Assembly: GCA_015065765.1 (NCBI GenBank)
Contig: SVPP01000012.1
Coordinates: 18,872-82,871 of the forward strand
DNA from: Oscillospiraceae bacterium
Lineage (GTDB): Bacteria; Bacillota; Clostridia; Oscillospirales; Acutalibacteraceae
Reading direction: 5' to 3'
Length of the DNA: 64,000 bases
Below are positions 1 to 11,239 of the stretch, in pieces; position 1 is the stretch's first letter, and each line of letters starts with the position of its first letter. The notes beneath the pieces are model-generated. The model saw only the letters and a list, made by a program, of their open reading frames with translations, was not told where the DNA came from and ran no database searches. A program made the position numbers and the translations under genes.

Positions 1-39
1 ATTTACCACGTAAAATCAAAGAACGGAGTGATATGATCT

Positions 40-3000
40 ATGGGTAATGTACGAGACGTTTACCGAGGAAAAACTCTCAGAAAAAGCTACGGACGTATTG
101 ATGAAGTAATGGAAATGCCCAACCTCATTGAAATCCAGAAGAAATCATACGACTGGTTTCTTACTGACGGTCTCAGAGAGGTATTCAGAGATACTGCAGA
201 CATCGTAGACTACACAGGAAACTGGGTTCTGAGCTTTATCGGTTACAGAATGGAAGACAAGCCCAAATACACTGTTTATGAGTGTAAACAGCGCGACGCA
301 ACTTACGCTGCACCTATGCGTGTTCTGGCTCGTCTGACAAACAAGGAAACAGGTGAAATCAAAGAAAGTGAAGTCTATATGGGCGATTTCCCCATTATGA
401 CAGAAAGCGGTACTTTCGTTATCAACGGTGCTGAACGTGTTATCGTTTCTCAGCTTGTCCGTTCACCCGGTATGTACTATGATATGACTCATGACAAGAC
501 CGGTAAAAGACTTTTCACTACCACTGTCATTCCTAACAGAGGTGCATGGCTTGAATACGAAACAGATTCAAACGACCTCTACTATGTAAGAATAGATAAA
601 AACAGAAAGATTTACATCACAACTTTCCTCAGAGCTCTTGGCCTTTCAAACAACAGCGACATTCTCAATTTCTTCGGAAATGACGAGAGAATCATTGCTA
701 CTCTTGAAAAGGACGAAACAAAGAACTCTGAAGAAGCTCTTATGGAAGTCTTCAAAAAGCTTCGCCCCGGCGAGCCTGCAACTCTTGAAACAGCTCAGAC
801 ACATCTTGAAAACCTTTTCTTCGATGTTCACCGCTATGACCTTTCAAGAGTAGGCAGATACAAATACAATAAGAAGATGGCTATTTCAGCAAGACTTGCA
901 GGCAGCAAGCTTACTCAGCCCATCGTAAACAAATACACAGGCGAAATCCTTGCTGATTCAGGCGAAATCCTTACAAAGGAAAAAGCTCTCGAAATCGAAC
1001 AGGCAGGTGTTACAGAAGCTTTTGTTGAAGCTGATATTCACTATGACCACAAAGAAGTCAAAGTTGTTTCAAACGGCATGGTTGATCCCAAGCCCTATCT
1101 TCCCATGTTCACAGAAGAAGAGCTTGACGAAATCGCTATCAACGAAAACGTAAGAGCTGACGTTCTCTTCCCCATCCTCGAAGAAGGAATTGAAGACAAA
1201 GAAGCTCTTAAAGAAATCCTCGCATCAAAGTGCGATGAACTTATCCCGAAGCATATCACAATTGAAGATATTTTCGCATCAGTCAACTACCTTAACTGCC
1301 TTGCTTGCGGTGTAGGTACACTTGATGACATCGACCATCTGGGCAACCGCCGTATCCGTTCAGTCGGCGAATTGCTTCAGAATCAGTTCAGAATCGGTCT
1401 TTCACGTGTAGAAAGAGTTGTACGTGAAAGAATGACTCTTCAGAGTCAGGACGGCGACGAGAAGATGACTCCCGCAGCTCTTATCAGCTCAAGACCTGTT
1501 CTTATGGCTATCAAAGAGTTCTTCGGCTCATCTCCCCTCTCACAGTTCATGGACCAGACAAACCCCCTTGCTGAACTTACTCACAAGAGAAGACTTTCAG
1601 CCCTCGGCCCCGGCGGTCTTTCAAGAGACCGTGCAGGCTTCGAAGTTCGAGACGTTCACTACAGCCACTACGGCCGCATGTGTCCCATCGAAACTCCTGA
1701 AGGTCCCAACATCGGTCTTATCTCTTACCTTGCAACATTTGCAAGAATCAACAAATATGGCTTCATCGAAGCTCCCTTCAGAAAAATCGATAAAGAAACA
1801 GGCGTCGTTCTTGACGAAGTTCATTACATGACAGCAGACGTTGAAGATAACTACATCGTCGCTCAGGCTAACGAACCCCTCGATGCAGAAGGCCGTTTCA
1901 TCAATCCAAAAGTTACAGCACGTTACAGAGACGAATTCCTTGAAATTGACGGTTCAAAAGCTGACTACATGGACGTTTCTCCCAAGATGCTCGTTTCAGT
2001 TGCTACTGCAATGATCCCCTTCCTTGAAAACGACGACGCAAACCGTGCTCTCATGGGATCTAACATGCAGCGTCAGGCAGTTCCGCTTCTCAAGACAGAC
2101 GCACCCTTCGTCGGTACAGGTATGGAATACAAGGCTGCTGTTGACTCAGGTATTGCTATTATTGCAAAACGTGCAGGTACAGTAACAGGTCTTGACTCTA
2201 CAAAAATCACAATTCTCACAGACGACGGTCATGTTGATGAATATAACCTTGTTAAGTTCATGCGCTCCAACCAGGGCACATGTATCAACCAGCGCCCCGT
2301 TGTTTCAATCGGCCAGCATGTTGACGAAAAAGAAGTTATCGCTGACGGTCCCGCTACTGCAGGCGGTGAAATCAGCCTTGGTAAAAACGCTCTTATCGGC
2401 TTCATGACATGGGAAGGCTACAACTACGAAGATGCTGTTCTTATCAACGAAAAGCTCGTTCGTGAAGACGTTTACACATCAATCCACATCGAAGAATACG
2501 AAGTAGAAGCAAGAGAAACAAAGCTCGGACCTGAAGATATCACAAGAGACATCCCCAATGTTGGTGAAGATGCTCTTAAAGACCTTGACGAAAGAGGTAT
2601 CATCAGAGTCGGTGCTGAGGTTCACTCAGGCGACATCCTTGTTGGTAAAGTTACTCCCAAGGGTGAAACTGAGCTTACTGCTGAAGAAAGACTTCTGCGT
2701 GCAATCTTCGGTGAAAAAGCTAAAGAAGTACGTGATACATCTCTCAGAGTTCCTCACGGTGAATATGGTATCATCGTTAACGTTGAGGTATTCACTCCCG
2801 AGAACTGTGACGAGCTCAGCCCCGGTGTCAACATGACAGTCCGCTGCTACATCGCTCAGAAGCGTAAGCTTTCTGTCGGTGACAAGATGGCTGGTCGTCA
2901 TGGTAACAAAGGTGTTGTTTCACGCATTCTTCCCGTTGAGGATATGCCCTTCCTTGAAGACGGTACTCCTCTTGATATCGTTCTTAACCCCCTCGGCGTT

Positions 3001-3786
3001 CCCAGCCGAATGAATATCGGTCAGGTTCTTGAAGTTCACCTCGGTTTTGCCGCAAGAAGCCTTGGCTGGAAAGTTATGACACCCGTATTCGACGGTGCTC
3101 ATGAAACAGACATCAGAGAAACACTTAAGCTTGCAGGTCTCAGAGAGGACGGTAAATCAATCCTCATCGACGGCCGTACAGGCAGAAAGTTCGATAACCC
3201 CGTAACAGTCGGTGTTATGTACTTCCTTAAACTTCTCCACCTTGTTGATGACAAGATTCACGCACGTGCTACAGGTCCCTACTCACTGGTTACTCAGCAG
3301 CCCCTCGGCGGTAAAGCTCAGTTCGGTGGTCAGCGTTTCGGTGAAATGGAAGTTTGGGCTCTTGAAGCTTACGGTGCAGCTTATACTCTTCAGGAAATCC
3401 TTACAGTCAAGTCTGACGACGTTGTAGGACGTGTCAAGACTTACGAAGCTATCGTTAAAGGTCAGAATGTTCCCACTCCCGGCGTTCCCGAATCATTCAA
3501 GGTTCTTATCAAAGAGCTTCAGTCTCTTGCTCTTGATGTTAAGGTTCTCGACGGTGATGACAACGAAATCGACCTGAGACAGACATTTGACGATGTTGAA
3601 GCAGGTGTTCCTGTTGATGACGAAGCATTCTCAATTGTAAACGACGCTGAAGGCAGCGCAAGCTACTCAGTTGAAAGCGAAGACGGAGATACAGATTTCT
3701 ACACATCAGGTGAAGAAGCTGACGAAGATTTCTCCGGTGATGATTATCCTGCAGACGACTCAGGATCAAGTGATACAGATTATTGA
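40..3786 (+). CDS. rpoB: DNA-directed RNA polymerase subunit beta
   Basis: This is the beta subunit of the core RNA polymerase, which with beta' forms the catalytic cleft. The 1248-residue product is full length for a Firmicutes RpoB. The rifampicin pocket lies at about residues 495-530 ([12 protein letters not shown], then [13 protein letters not shown], then [10 protein letters not shown]), and the Asp, His and Ser positions linked to resistance have the susceptible residues. Further diagnostic motifs are [26 protein letters not shown] and [24 protein letters not shown]. The last 60 or so residues form an acidic Ser/Asp-rich tail, probably disordered. GGAGTG lies about 10 nt before the ATG; an ATG seven bases upstream opens only a four-codon frame. 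rpoC follows after 19 nt, so the pair is one transcript. The promoter lies left of the window. Confidence 0.99.
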   Translation: MGNVRDVYRGKTLRKSYGRIDEVMEMPNLIEIQKKSYDWFLTDGLREVFRDTADIVDYTGNWVLSFIGYRMEDKPKYTVYECKQRDATYAAPMRVLARLTNKETGEIKESEVYMGDFPIMTESGTFVINGAERVIVSQLVRSPGMYYDMTHDKTGKRLFTTTVIPNRGAWLEYETDSNDLYYVRIDKNRKIYITTFLRALGLSNNSDILNFFGNDERIIATLEKDETKNSEEALMEVFKKLRPGEPATLETAQTHLENLFFDVHRYDLSRVGRYKYNKKMAISARLAGSKLTQPIVNKYTGEILADSGEILTKEKALEIEQAGVTEAFVEADIHYDHKEVKVVSNGMVDPKPYLPMFTEEELDEIAINENVRADVLFPILEEGIEDKEALKEILASKCDELIPKHITIEDIFASVNYLNCLACGVGTLDDIDHLGNRRIRSVGELLQNQFRIGLSRVERVVRERMTLQSQDGDEKMTPAALISSRPVLMAIKEFFGSSPLSQFMDQTNPLAELTHKRRLSALGPGGLSRDRAGFEVRDVHYSHYGRMCPIETPEGPNIGLISYLATFARINKYGFIEAPFRKIDKETGVVLDEVHYMTADVEDNYIVAQANEPLDAEGRFINPKVTARYRDEFLEIDGSKADYMDVSPKMLVSVATAMIPFLENDDANRALMGSNMQRQAVPLLKTDAPFVGTGMEYKAAVDSGIAIIAKRAGTVTGLDSTKITILTDDGHVDEYNLVKFMRSNQGTCINQRPVVSIGQHVDEKEVIADGPATAGGEISLGKNALIGFMTWEGYNYEDAVLINEKLVREDVYTSIHIEEYEVEARETKLGPEDITRDIPNVGEDALKDLDERGIIRVGAEVHSGDILVGKVTPKGETELTAEERLLRAIFGEKAKEVRDTSLRVPHGEYGIIVNVEVFTPENCDELSPGVNMTVRCYIAQKRKLSVGDKMAGRHGNKGVVSRILPVEDMPFLEDGTPLDIVLNPLGVPSRMNIGQVLEVHLGFAARSLGWKVMTPVFDGAHETDIRETLKLAGLREDGKSILIDGRTGRKFDNPVTVGVMYFLKLLHLVDDKIHARATGPYSLVTQQPLGGKAQFGGQRFGEMEVWALEAYGAAYTLQEILTVKSDDVVGRVKTYEAIVKGQNVPTPGVPESFKVLIKELQSLALDVKVLDGDDNEIDLRQTFDDVEAGVPVDDEAFSIVNDAEGSASYSVESEDGDTDFYTSGEEADEDFSGDDYPADDSGSSDTDY

Positions 3787-3805
3787 TTGAAAGGAGTTCG
3801 TTGAT

Positions 3806-6800
3806 ATGGAAAATATTAATTTTGAATCTATCAAAATCGGTCTTGCCTCACCTGACCAGATCAGAAGCTGGTCTTACGGTGCAGTCACAAAGCCCGAAAC
3901 TATAAACTACCGTACACTCAAGCCCGAAAAAGACGGTCTTTTCTGCGAAGTAATCTTCGGACCTACAAAGGACTGGGAATGTCACTGCGGTAAGTACAAA
4001 AGATTAAAGTATAAGGGTAAGGTCTGTGAGCGCTGCGGCGTTGAGATTACAAAAGCAAAGGTCCGCCGTGAAAGAATGGGACACATCGAGCTTGCTGCTC
4101 CCGTTTCTCACATCTGGTATTTCAAGGGTATCCCCTCAAGAATGGGACTTCTCCTTGATATCACTCCCAGAAACCTTGAAAAAATCCTTTACTTTGCAAC
4201 TTACGTTGTTATCAACCCCGGCGATACTCCTCTTGAAAAGTATCAGACACTCAGCGAGAAAGAATACGCTGACATTCTTGAAAAATACGATGATGACACA
4301 GAATTCAAAGCAGGCATGGGCGCAGAAGCTATCAAAGAGCTTCTCGCTGAGCTTGACCTTGATGTTCTTTCAGCAGAGCTTCACACAGAGCTTGAAACAG
4401 CATCAAGCCAGAAGAGAGCTAAAATTCTCAAAAGACTTGAAGTTGTTGAAGCTTTCCGTCAGTCAGGCAACAAGCCCGAATGGATGATTCTCGATGTTAT
4501 CCCCGTTATCCCCCCCGATATCCGTCCTATGGTTCAGCTTGAAGGTGGCAGATTCGCAACAAGTGACCTTAATGACCTTTACAGACGTGTTATCAACAGA
4601 AATAAACGCCTTGAGATTCTTCTCAAACTTCAGGCTCCTGAAATTATCGTAAGAAACGAAAAGAGAATGCTCCAGGAAGCTGTTGACGCTCTTATCGACA
4701 ACGGCAGACGTGGACGTCCCGTTACAGGCCCCAACAACAGAGCACTCAAATCTCTTTCCGATATGCTTAAAGGTAAGCAGGGACGTTTCCGTCAGAACCT
4801 TCTCGGTAAGCGTGTTGACTACTCAGGACGTTCAGTTATCGTTGTTGGTCCCGAGCTCAAGCTCTACCAGTGCGGTCTTCCCAAGGAAATGGCTCTCGAG
4901 CTCTTCAAGCCCTTCGTTATGAAGAGACTTGTTGAAACAGGTGTTGCTGAAAACATCAAGCGTTCACGTAAGATGGTTGAGCGTGCAACCGACGAAGTAT
5001 GGGATGCTCTTGAAGTTGTTATCAAGGACCACCCTGTTCTTCTCAACCGTGCTCCTACTCTTCACAGACTTGGTATCCAGGCTTTCGAGCCCGTTCTTAT
5101 CGAAGGACGTGCAATCAAGCTTCATCCCCTCGTATGTACAGCTTTCAACGCTGACTTCGACGGTGACCAGATGCCTGTTCACGTTCCCCTGTCTGCTGAG
5201 GCTCAGGCAGAAGCAAGATTCCTCATGCTTTCTACAAACAACCTTCTCAAGCCCTCAGACGGACGCCCCGTAACTGTTCCTACACAGGACATGGTTCTCG
5301 GTTCATATTACCTTACACTTATCAGACCCGGCGAAATCGGTGAAGGCAAGGCTTTCCGCGATATCGACGAGGCTAAAATGGCATACGAAGAAGGCGTTAT
5401 CGGTCTTCATGCTCTTATCAAGATCCGTATGACAAAAGAAGTAAACGGCGAAATGGTAACAAAGCTTGTTGAAACAACAATTGGCCGTGTTATCTTCAAC
5501 GAGCCCATTCCTCAGAATCTCGGCTTTGTTGACAGAAGCGATCCCGAAAACGCATTCAAGCTTGAAGCTGACTTCCTCGTTAACAAAAAGATGCTCGGTA
5601 AGATTATTGCAAAATGTATCAAGATTCATGGTACTGCAGTAACATCTGACGTTCTTGACAAAATCAAGAATCAGGGTTACAGATATTCAACACGAAGCGG
5701 TATTACTGTTGCTTCATGCGACGCTACAATTCCGCCTAAGAAAGCTGAACTTCTTGCAGAAGCTGAAAAGACAATCGAGAAAATCGATGCTCTCTATCAG
5801 CAGGGTCTTATCAGTGCAGACAACAAATCAGAAAAAGTTATTGAAACATGGGAAAAATGTACTTCTCAGGTTGCAGCAGAACTTAAGAATAACTTTGACA
5901 GATACAACCCCATCTACATGATGCTTGACTCCGGTGCCCGTGGTAACGATTCACAGCTCCGTCAGCTTGCAGGTATGCGTGGTCTTATCGCAAACACAGC
6001 AGGTAAAACAATCGAAGTTCCCATCAAGGCTAACTACCGTGAAGGTCTTAACATCCTTGAATACTTCATCTCATCTCGTGGTGCTCGTAAAGGTCTTGCC
6101 GATACAGCTCTTCGTACTGCTGACTCAGGTTACCTTACACGTCGTCTCGTTGACGTTTCACAGGAAGTTATTATCCGTGAAGAAGATTGCGGTTGCTCAG
6201 AAGGTCTCGAAGTTTACGACATCTATGATGATAACAGAAGAATCGTAAGCCTTGCTGAAAGACTTACAGGAAGATATCTTCTTGAAGACCTCGTAAATGA
6301 AGAAACAGGCGAACTTATCATGTCAAAAGACAAGATGATGAACGAAGACGAAGCAGAAATGGTTGCTGACTACGTTTACGCTGACTACGAGAAGAAAACT
6401 GCCGGTCAGGAAAACGTTGACAAAGAAGGCGCAAGAATCAAAATCCGTTCACTTCTTACTTGTGAAGCTGAACACGGTGTTTGTATCAAGTGTTACGGTT
6501 CAAACCTTGCAACAGGTCAGCCTGTTACAGTAGGTGAAGCTGTTGGTATCATCGCTGCTCAGTCAATCGGTGAACCCGGTACACAGCTTACAATGAGAAC
6601 GTTCCATACAGGTGGTGCTAAGGACGCAGGCGATATCACACAGGGTCTTCCCAGAATCGAAGAACTCTTTGAAGCACGCAGACCCAAGGTACACGCTATC
6701 ATCAGTGAAATCGCAGGTGTTGTTTCACTCAGAGAAATCAAGAAGAGCAAGCACGTTGTAGTTACAGACATGGAAACTGCAGACGAAAGAAGCTACCTTA

Positions 6801-7432
6801 TCCCCTACGGCTTCCGCCTGAGAGTTCAGGAAGGCGAAGTTATCGAGAAAGGTCATGCTCTTACAGAAGGTTCACTCTATCCTCACGATGTTCTTGATGT
6901 CCTCGGCATTCACTCAGTTCACGATTACCTCATCCGCGAAGTACAGAGAACTTACCGTATGCAGGGTGTTGATATCAACGATAAGCATATCGAAGTTATC
7001 GTCCGTCAGATGATGAGAAAAGTTGAAGTTGAGAATCCCGGAGAAAGCGACATCCTTCCCGGAACAAAGATCGAGAAGAAGGAATTCAGAGAAATCAACA
7101 AACAGATTGCTGCAAAAGCTGCTGCAGAAGGCAGAGAGCCTCAGTTTGTTGAAGCAAAAGATGTTCTTATGGGTATCACAAAGGCATCACTTGCAACTGA
7201 TTCATTCCTTTCAGCTGCATCATTCCAGGAAACAACAAGAGTTCTTACAGATGCTGCTATCAAGGGCAAGACAGACCCGCTCCTTGGTCTTAAAGAAAAC
7301 GTTATCATCGGTAAACTTCTCCCCTCAGGTACAGGTATGAAGTGCTATCAGGATGTTAAAGTTGTTCCTACAGAAGAACCCAAAGAAGAAGGTTCTGAAT
7401 TCTATTATTCAACTGAAACAAACGAAGAATAA
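3806..7432 (+). CDS. rpoC: DNA-directed RNA polymerase subunit beta'
   Basis: This is the beta' subunit, which carries the catalytic magnesium. The product has 1208 residues. The N-terminal zinc site is visible as CHCGKY followed by CERCGVE (about residues 59-78). The invariant active-site loop [16 protein letters not shown] lies at about residues 448-463. The second zinc site uses CGCSEG and [13 protein letters not shown], and the bridge-helix/trigger-loop region includes [35 protein letters not shown] precedes the ATG at a good distance. It is co-transcribed with rpoB and ends at a strong terminator. Confidence 0.99.
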   Translation: MENINFESIKIGLASPDQIRSWSYGAVTKPETINYRTLKPEKDGLFCEVIFGPTKDWECHCGKYKRLKYKGKVCERCGVEITKAKVRRERMGHIELAAPVSHIWYFKGIPSRMGLLLDITPRNLEKILYFATYVVINPGDTPLEKYQTLSEKEYADILEKYDDDTEFKAGMGAEAIKELLAELDLDVLSAELHTELETASSQKRAKILKRLEVVEAFRQSGNKPEWMILDVIPVIPPDIRPMVQLEGGRFATSDLNDLYRRVINRNKRLEILLKLQAPEIIVRNEKRMLQEAVDALIDNGRRGRPVTGPNNRALKSLSDMLKGKQGRFRQNLLGKRVDYSGRSVIVVGPELKLYQCGLPKEMALELFKPFVMKRLVETGVAENIKRSRKMVERATDEVWDALEVVIKDHPVLLNRAPTLHRLGIQAFEPVLIEGRAIKLHPLVCTAFNADFDGDQMPVHVPLSAEAQAEARFLMLSTNNLLKPSDGRPVTVPTQDMVLGSYYLTLIRPGEIGEGKAFRDIDEAKMAYEEGVIGLHALIKIRMTKEVNGEMVTKLVETTIGRVIFNEPIPQNLGFVDRSDPENAFKLEADFLVNKKMLGKIIAKCIKIHGTAVTSDVLDKIKNQGYRYSTRSGITVASCDATIPPKKAELLAEAEKTIEKIDALYQQGLISADNKSEKVIETWEKCTSQVAAELKNNFDRYNPIYMMLDSGARGNDSQLRQLAGMRGLIANTAGKTIEVPIKANYREGLNILEYFISSRGARKGLADTALRTADSGYLTRRLVDVSQEVIIREEDCGCSEGLEVYDIYDDNRRIVSLAERLTGRYLLEDLVNEETGELIMSKDKMMNEDEAEMVADYVYADYEKKTAGQENVDKEGARIKIRSLLTCEAEHGVCIKCYGSNLATGQPVTVGEAVGIIAAQSIGEPGTQLTMRTFHTGGAKDAGDITQGLPRIEELFEARRPKVHAIISEIAGVVSLREIKKSKHVVVTDMETADERSYLIPYGFRLRVQEGEVIEKGHALTEGSLYPHDVLDVLGIHSVHDYLIREVQRTYRMQGVDINDKHIEVIVRQMMRKVEVENPGESDILPGTKIEKKEFREINKQIAAKAAAEGREPQFVEAKDVLMGITKASLATDSFLSAASFQETTRVLTDAAIKGKTDPLLGLKENVIIGKLLPSGTGMKCYQDVKVVPTEEPKEEGSEFYYSTETNEE

Positions 7433-7444
7433 TAAACAATAAGC

Positions 7445-7481
7445 AAACAGGCTATCTTAGAAATACGATAGCCTGTTTTTT
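7445..7481 (+). terminator. rpoBC intrinsic terminator
   Basis: A perfect 10-bp stem (ACAGGCTATC at 7447-7456 with GATAGCCTGT at 7467-7476, 10-nt loop) is followed by a run of T residues, 14 nt after the rpoC stop codon. Read in reverse it may also stop transcripts from the convergent gene at 7496, although the T-run on that strand is short. Confidence 0.92.
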
Positions 7482-7495
7482 CTTTGGTATTTAGT

Positions 7496-8107
7496 TTAAT
7501 TTGTAACGAGCCTGATTAACAGATCATATCCCACAAAATATTCTCTCACAAGGCTTTTGAAGAGACCTTCTTCGCTCACCGCACTTACTTTACCGATGTC
7601 AGCAAAGCCGAAATGCTCTGCTATAACGGACGCTCTGTGGATATGGTAATCAGATGACAAAAACGCAACTTTTACGTCTTTAATATTTTTTCTCGAATGC
7701 TCTTCAATCACCTTTTTTGCAAATTCAAAATTTTCAAAGGTAGTTGTTGATTTATCTTCAAGAATAATTCTGTCAGGATTTATTCCGTATTCATTCAGAA
7801 GTTTCGCCATGAGAGCTGATTCGGAAATTGTCTGCTCGTCTGTTGTAATTCCGCCACAGACAACAATCATACAATCTTCATTTTCTTTTGCATATTCCGC
7901 CGCTCTCGCTACTCTGTCAAGCATCAAAGGACTTGGCGTGTCTTTTCCGATTACCTGATTGCCTAATACCATCAGATAATCACAATCATCATTATAAACT
8001 GTCTTTGCATCCTTGATTACAAAGGGCATGTATATGCTTGCAGTTACAGCAAAATAGCCTATAACAACTGCAAGAAAAATGCTCAGAAATTTTATACCTT
8101 TTTTCAT
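7496..8107 (-). CDS. DUF218 (YdcF/SanA-like) membrane-anchored protein
   Basis: The 203-residue product has an N-terminal signal anchor (about residues 5-27) and then a DUF218 domain. Recognisable pieces are DYLMVLGNQVIGKD, MLDRVARAAEYAKE, VVCGGITTDEQTISESALMAKLL, RIILEDKSTTTFENFEFAKKVI and FLSSDYHIHRASVIAEHFG. The YdcF/SanA/ElyC family is linked to envelope maintenance and surface polysaccharide metabolism, but the reaction is not established. The domain should face outside the membrane. It is read toward rpoC and lies downstream of a symporter gene, separated from it by a terminator-like hairpin. Confidence 0.88.
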   Translation of the reverse strand: MKKGIKFLSIFLAVVIGYFAVTASIYMPFVIKDAKTVYNDDCDYLMVLGNQVIGKDTPSPLMLDRVARAAEYAKENEDCMIVVCGGITTDEQTISESALMAKLLNEYGINPDRIILEDKSTTTFENFEFAKKVIEEHSRKNIKDVKVAFLSSDYHIHRASVIAEHFGFADIGKVSAVSEEGLFKSLVREYFVGYDLLIRLVTN

Positions 8108-8132
8108 AAAATGACTCCTTATTCTCAGTAAC

Positions 8133-8166
8133 TAAAAAACGGGAGGGCACAGAGACCCTCCCCTAC
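8133..8166 (-). terminator. Hairpin serving as terminator, with REP-like GTAGGGG head
   Basis: On the minus strand a GGGAGGG/CCCTCCC stem (8156-8162 with 8141-8147) is followed by GTTTTTT, which fits an intrinsic terminator for the symporter gene at 8177. The hairpin is preceded by GTAGGGG and ends in CCCG. That layout matches the two palindromes inside the REP-associated transposase gene at 24.5 kb, so this may be a REP-like element that also serves as terminator. Confidence 0.72.
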
Positions 8167-8176
8167 GAACATATTT

Positions 8177-9547
8177 TTATTTAAAGAAATTGATAAGTCC
8201 CATTACGAAGAGAATGATAATCATAAAGGGAAGGACATAGGTAAGATATCCGCGCATCCAGTTCTGAACCTTTGCACCTGCTTTGCCGATGTTGGCTTCT
8301 TTCCTGAATTTATCCCAGCCCCAGCCTTTTTTATGGGTACAGAAGATAAGGAAGATAAGTGAGCCCACAGGCAGAAGAATGTTTGAAACAAGGAAATCTT
8401 CAAGGTCCATAATTGTTGAATCTCCGCCGAAGGGAGTAATTCCTGCAAGAACATTGAAGCCCAGCACACAAGGCAGTGAAAGTACAAGTACGATGATACA
8501 GTTAATAAAGCATGATTTTTTTCTGCTCCAACCGAACATATCACAGGTACAAGCAAGTATTCCCTCAAACACTGCAAACACTGTTGAAAGTGCAGCGAAT
8601 GAAAGAAAGATGAAGAAAAGGCTTCCCCACAATCTTCCCATAGGAATATTATTGAAAATATTGGGAAGCGTGATGAAGATAAGAGGCGGGCCTGCACCCA
8701 CTTCAACATCATATGCTGTACATGCAGGGAAAATAATAAGACCTGACACAAGTGCAACAAAAGTGTCGAGAAGTGCAATATTGATTGATTCGCCCATGAG
8801 ACGTCTGTCTTTTCCGAGATAGCTACCGAAAATCGCCATTGCGCCCATACCAAGGCTCAGTGTAAAGAATGCCTGGTTCATCGCCGCAACAATAACGTTA
8901 CCGATTCCTGCTGCTTTCAGGTTTTCAATGCTGGGTTTAAGGTAGAATTCAAGTCCTTCTTTGCCGCCATCCATGAACATACTATTCACAGCAAGAACTA
9001 CCATGATTGCGAGAAGTGCCAGCATCATGTACTTTGTAATTCTCTCAAGACCTTTCTGAAGACCGAAAGAGCAGACAAGGAATCCGACTATTACAACGGC
9101 AATCATAAACAGTGCCATGGGTAACGGGTCTGCCAACATGCCATTGAAATAATTTTCAACACCCGCTGTATCAAGACCGACAAAATCACCCTTTGCCGTA
9201 GACACAAAGTATCTCAGCATCCAGCCTGCAACGGTTGTGTAGAACATCATAAGTAAATAGTTTCCGATTACCGCCGCATAACCGTGAGCATGCCATTTAC
9301 TGCCCTTTGGTTCTAATTCCTGATACATTCTTGCAGGGCTTTTACGGCTTGCTCTGCCCATTGCAAATTCCATTGTCATAATAGGTACACCCATAATGGC
9401 AAGGAAGAAAAGATAAATCAGCACGAAAATACCGCCGCCGTACTGGCCTACCATATAAGGAAACTTCCAGACGTTTCCGATACCGATTGCACAGCCTGCA
9501 CTCAGAAGTATAAATCCGAGACGGCTGCCTAAACGTTCTCTTTTCAT
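8177..9547 (-). CDS. Sodium-dependent symporter, neurotransmitter:sodium symporter (NSS) family
   Basis: A 456-residue polytopic membrane protein of the NSS family (relatives LeuT, MhsT), which couple amino-acid uptake to sodium. The family signature is at the N-terminus (AIGIGNVWKFPYMVGQYGGG), where TM1 is unwound around substrate and Na+. MEFAMGRASRKSPARMY follows TM2, and MNQAFFTLSLGMGAMAIFGSYL fits TM6. The length agrees with bacterial 11-TM members. The substrate cannot be read by eye; tryptophan, branched-chain or aromatic amino acids are usual. AGGAGGGG precedes the ATG, and a consensus promoter lies 38-66 nt upstream. Confidence 0.95.
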   Translation of the reverse strand: MKRERLGSRLGFILLSAGCAIGIGNVWKFPYMVGQYGGGIFVLIYLFFLAIMGVPIMTMEFAMGRASRKSPARMYQELEPKGSKWHAHGYAAVIGNYLLMMFYTTVAGWMLRYFVSTAKGDFVGLDTAGVENYFNGMLADPLPMALFMIAVVIVGFLVCSFGLQKGLERITKYMMLALLAIMVVLAVNSMFMDGGKEGLEFYLKPSIENLKAAGIGNVIVAAMNQAFFTLSLGMGAMAIFGSYLGKDRRLMGESINIALLDTFVALVSGLIIFPACTAYDVEVGAGPPLIFITLPNIFNNIPMGRLWGSLFFIFLSFAALSTVFAVFEGILACTCDMFGWSRKKSCFINCIIVLVLSLPCVLGFNVLAGITPFGGDSTIMDLEDFLVSNILLPVGSLIFLIFCTHKKGWGWDKFRKEANIGKAGAKVQNWMRGYLTYVLPFMIIILFVMGLINFFK

Positions 9548-9584
9548 ACGTCCCCTCCTGTTTTTTAAAAAAATTCACCCTGCT

Positions 9585-9613
9585 ATTATAGCATAACAGG
9601 GTATGATTTTCAA
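9585..9613 (-). promoter_or_regulatory. Sigma-A promoter of the NSS symporter gene
   Basis: The minus strand reads TTGAAA (9608-9613), a 17-nt spacer and TATAAT (9585-9590), with a TG one base upstream of the -10 (extended -10). The region between the hexamers and just beyond can fold as ACCCTG...CAGGGT around the -10, which could matter for regulation. Confidence 0.8.
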
Positions 9614-9617
9614 TAGG

Positions 9618-11219
9618 TCAAGTAATTGGTTTGTTTCTTTTTTTCACTATGGCAATTGCAAATATGGCTATTATACCAAGTGCAGCTACAGAAACAATCA
9701 CTATCACAACAACTTTTTTGTTTTTTCCGTTGTCGTCGTTATCCTTTTCATTTTCTTTGGTTGTCTCTTCTGATTTTTCTTCAGCAGTTGTTTTTTCTTC
9801 CGCTGTAGTTTTTTCCTGCGCAGTTGTTTCTTCTGTAGTTTTTTCTGCTTTTGTAGGTTTTTCTGTTTTCGGCTCTTCATCTTCGCCCCATTCCCAATCA
9901 GCAAGTTCAAAAGTCATAGTGTGGGTATAGTCGCGTCCGAATGCATCTGGATTTTCATAAAGCTCTGTGGGAATTGTATAGTACGGGTGACGCTCAAGGA
10001 ACAAGTCCGAATTATCCATATACCATGTGCTCTCATCAAGGGTAGAATAAAAGCTTGTGTCTATCCACGTTGAATCAATCCAGTAATAATAACCGTCTGT
10101 TTTAACAAGATTCCATATATGGTTCTGACCTTCCACGCAGAAGCTTTTAATCCCTGCCTGCCCCAGAAGCGCATGAGTCAGAGCAGTATAGTTTGCACAA
10201 CAGCCTATCCCTTTCAGAGCATAGCCGAGAGCCTCATCGTTATATTTTTCAAGAAGTTTGTTGTATTCATAATCGTATGTATACTCGTCTCCTGTATCCT
10301 CGGGCAGAGTGTACTCCATATTGTCGCAGACATATTTGACAATCGTACCGATTTTTTCTTCGTCTGACATACCATCGTTTACAAGCTTGCCTGCCAGAGC
10401 CTTGACTTTCTTCTGAACCTCAAGACCTTTTGCACTGACGTCTGAATCTATTTTATTCTTTGTGACGAAATCCACAAGCTTTTTTGTGTACGCCATTTCG
10501 CTGTTATGAGCCCATAAAGTTTTCAGCGTACTGATTTTCATTACGGGATCAAGAGACTTGAGGCTGTAGTTATCATCCACATCAAGGGTATCGAGTTTAA
10601 GATTTTCAAGAGGGCTCAGATCTTCTACAAAAGAGCCTGTGATTGACAGATATTTAAGGTTTTTAAGATATTTCAGCTCTTCGATGCTCTGAACACCTAC
10701 ATTCGACAAAGTAAGATCTTCCAACGAAGTAAGCTTTTCAATACCTTTCAGAGAGCTGACAGTGCTTTCTGCAATAGACAGACACTTGATATTACCCAGT
10801 ACTGAAAAAGGTGTCAGATCCTTGCCTGTGTATTCCCAGAATGTAAGCTCGTCAACGTTTCCGATTTTCTTTATCACTTCATCAGGAATATTTCTTTCAA
10901 TCTGAATGGTTTTCACGTTTTTGCCGAAAGTCCAGCTTCCCTCTTCGAAACTGCAGTTAATAAGACGCACGTCCTTAAGCTTGTCGTTAGACAAAATTTT
11001 TGAGTCTTTCCCGATAGTACAGTTTTTAAGACAAACTTCCGTGATTTTCTCCTTATTCTCATAAGGTGAAAGGTCTTCAACATTTGCAAGATACATATAT
11101 CCTCCGCTGATTTCGACAATCGGCTCTTCGACATAATCGTCATCATAAACATAAGCCGACGCAGAAATTGCTGAAGAAAAAGTCAGCAAAACCAATAATA
11201 ATGACAAAATTCTTTTCAT
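9618..11219 (-). CDS. Surface leucine-rich-repeat protein with transglutaminase-like domain
   Basis: The 533-residue product has a signal peptide (first 22 residues, ending near ASAY). A leucine-rich repeat region follows (about 60-270; for example LTSLEDLTLSNVGVQSIEELKYLKNLKYLSI), then a transglutaminase/protease-like core. The core has a catalytic-type Cys in GCCANYTALTHALL (about 340), His in GQNHIWNLV (about 367) and Asp in WIDSTW (about 381). The C-terminus is a repetitive Lys/Glu/Thr linker (EKTTAEE units), one TM helix (about 505-525) and a basic tail, so it is anchored with the domains outside. The substrate is unknown; adhesion or wall protein processing is possible. It starts 20 nt after the pdp stop codon and is probably co-transcribed with cdd and pdp. 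Confidence 0.88.
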   Translation of the reverse strand: MKRILSLLLVLLTFSSAISASAYVYDDDYVEEPIVEISGGYMYLANVEDLSPYENKEKITEVCLKNCTIGKDSKILSNDKLKDVRLINCSFEEGSWTFGKNVKTIQIERNIPDEVIKKIGNVDELTFWEYTGKDLTPFSVLGNIKCLSIAESTVSSLKGIEKLTSLEDLTLSNVGVQSIEELKYLKNLKYLSITGSFVEDLSPLENLKLDTLDVDDNYSLKSLDPVMKISTLKTLWAHNSEMAYTKKLVDFVTKNKIDSDVSAKGLEVQKKVKALAGKLVNDGMSDEEKIGTIVKYVCDNMEYTLPEDTGDEYTYDYEYNKLLEKYNDEALGYALKGIGCCANYTALTHALLGQAGIKSFCVEGQNHIWNLVKTDGYYYWIDSTWIDTSFYSTLDESTWYMDNSDLFLERHPYYTIPTELYENPDAFGRDYTHTMTFELADWEWGEDEEPKTEKPTKAEKTTEETTAQEKTTAEEKTTAEEKSEETTKENEKDNDDNGKNKKVVVIVIVSVAALGIIAIFAIAIVKKRNKPIT

Positions 11220-11239
11220 TCTGTTTTCCTCTTTTTTGC

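Noticed and set aside
1520..1640. Rifampicin-resistance changes in rpoB
   Set aside because: The Asp, His and Ser positions in FMDQ, THKRR and RLSALG are the susceptible residues; nothing unusual is seen.
40..7432. Numerous overlapping long frames on both strands inside rpoB and rpoC
   Set aside because: They are shadows of strongly biased codon use in conserved genes, lack RBSs and resemble no proteins.
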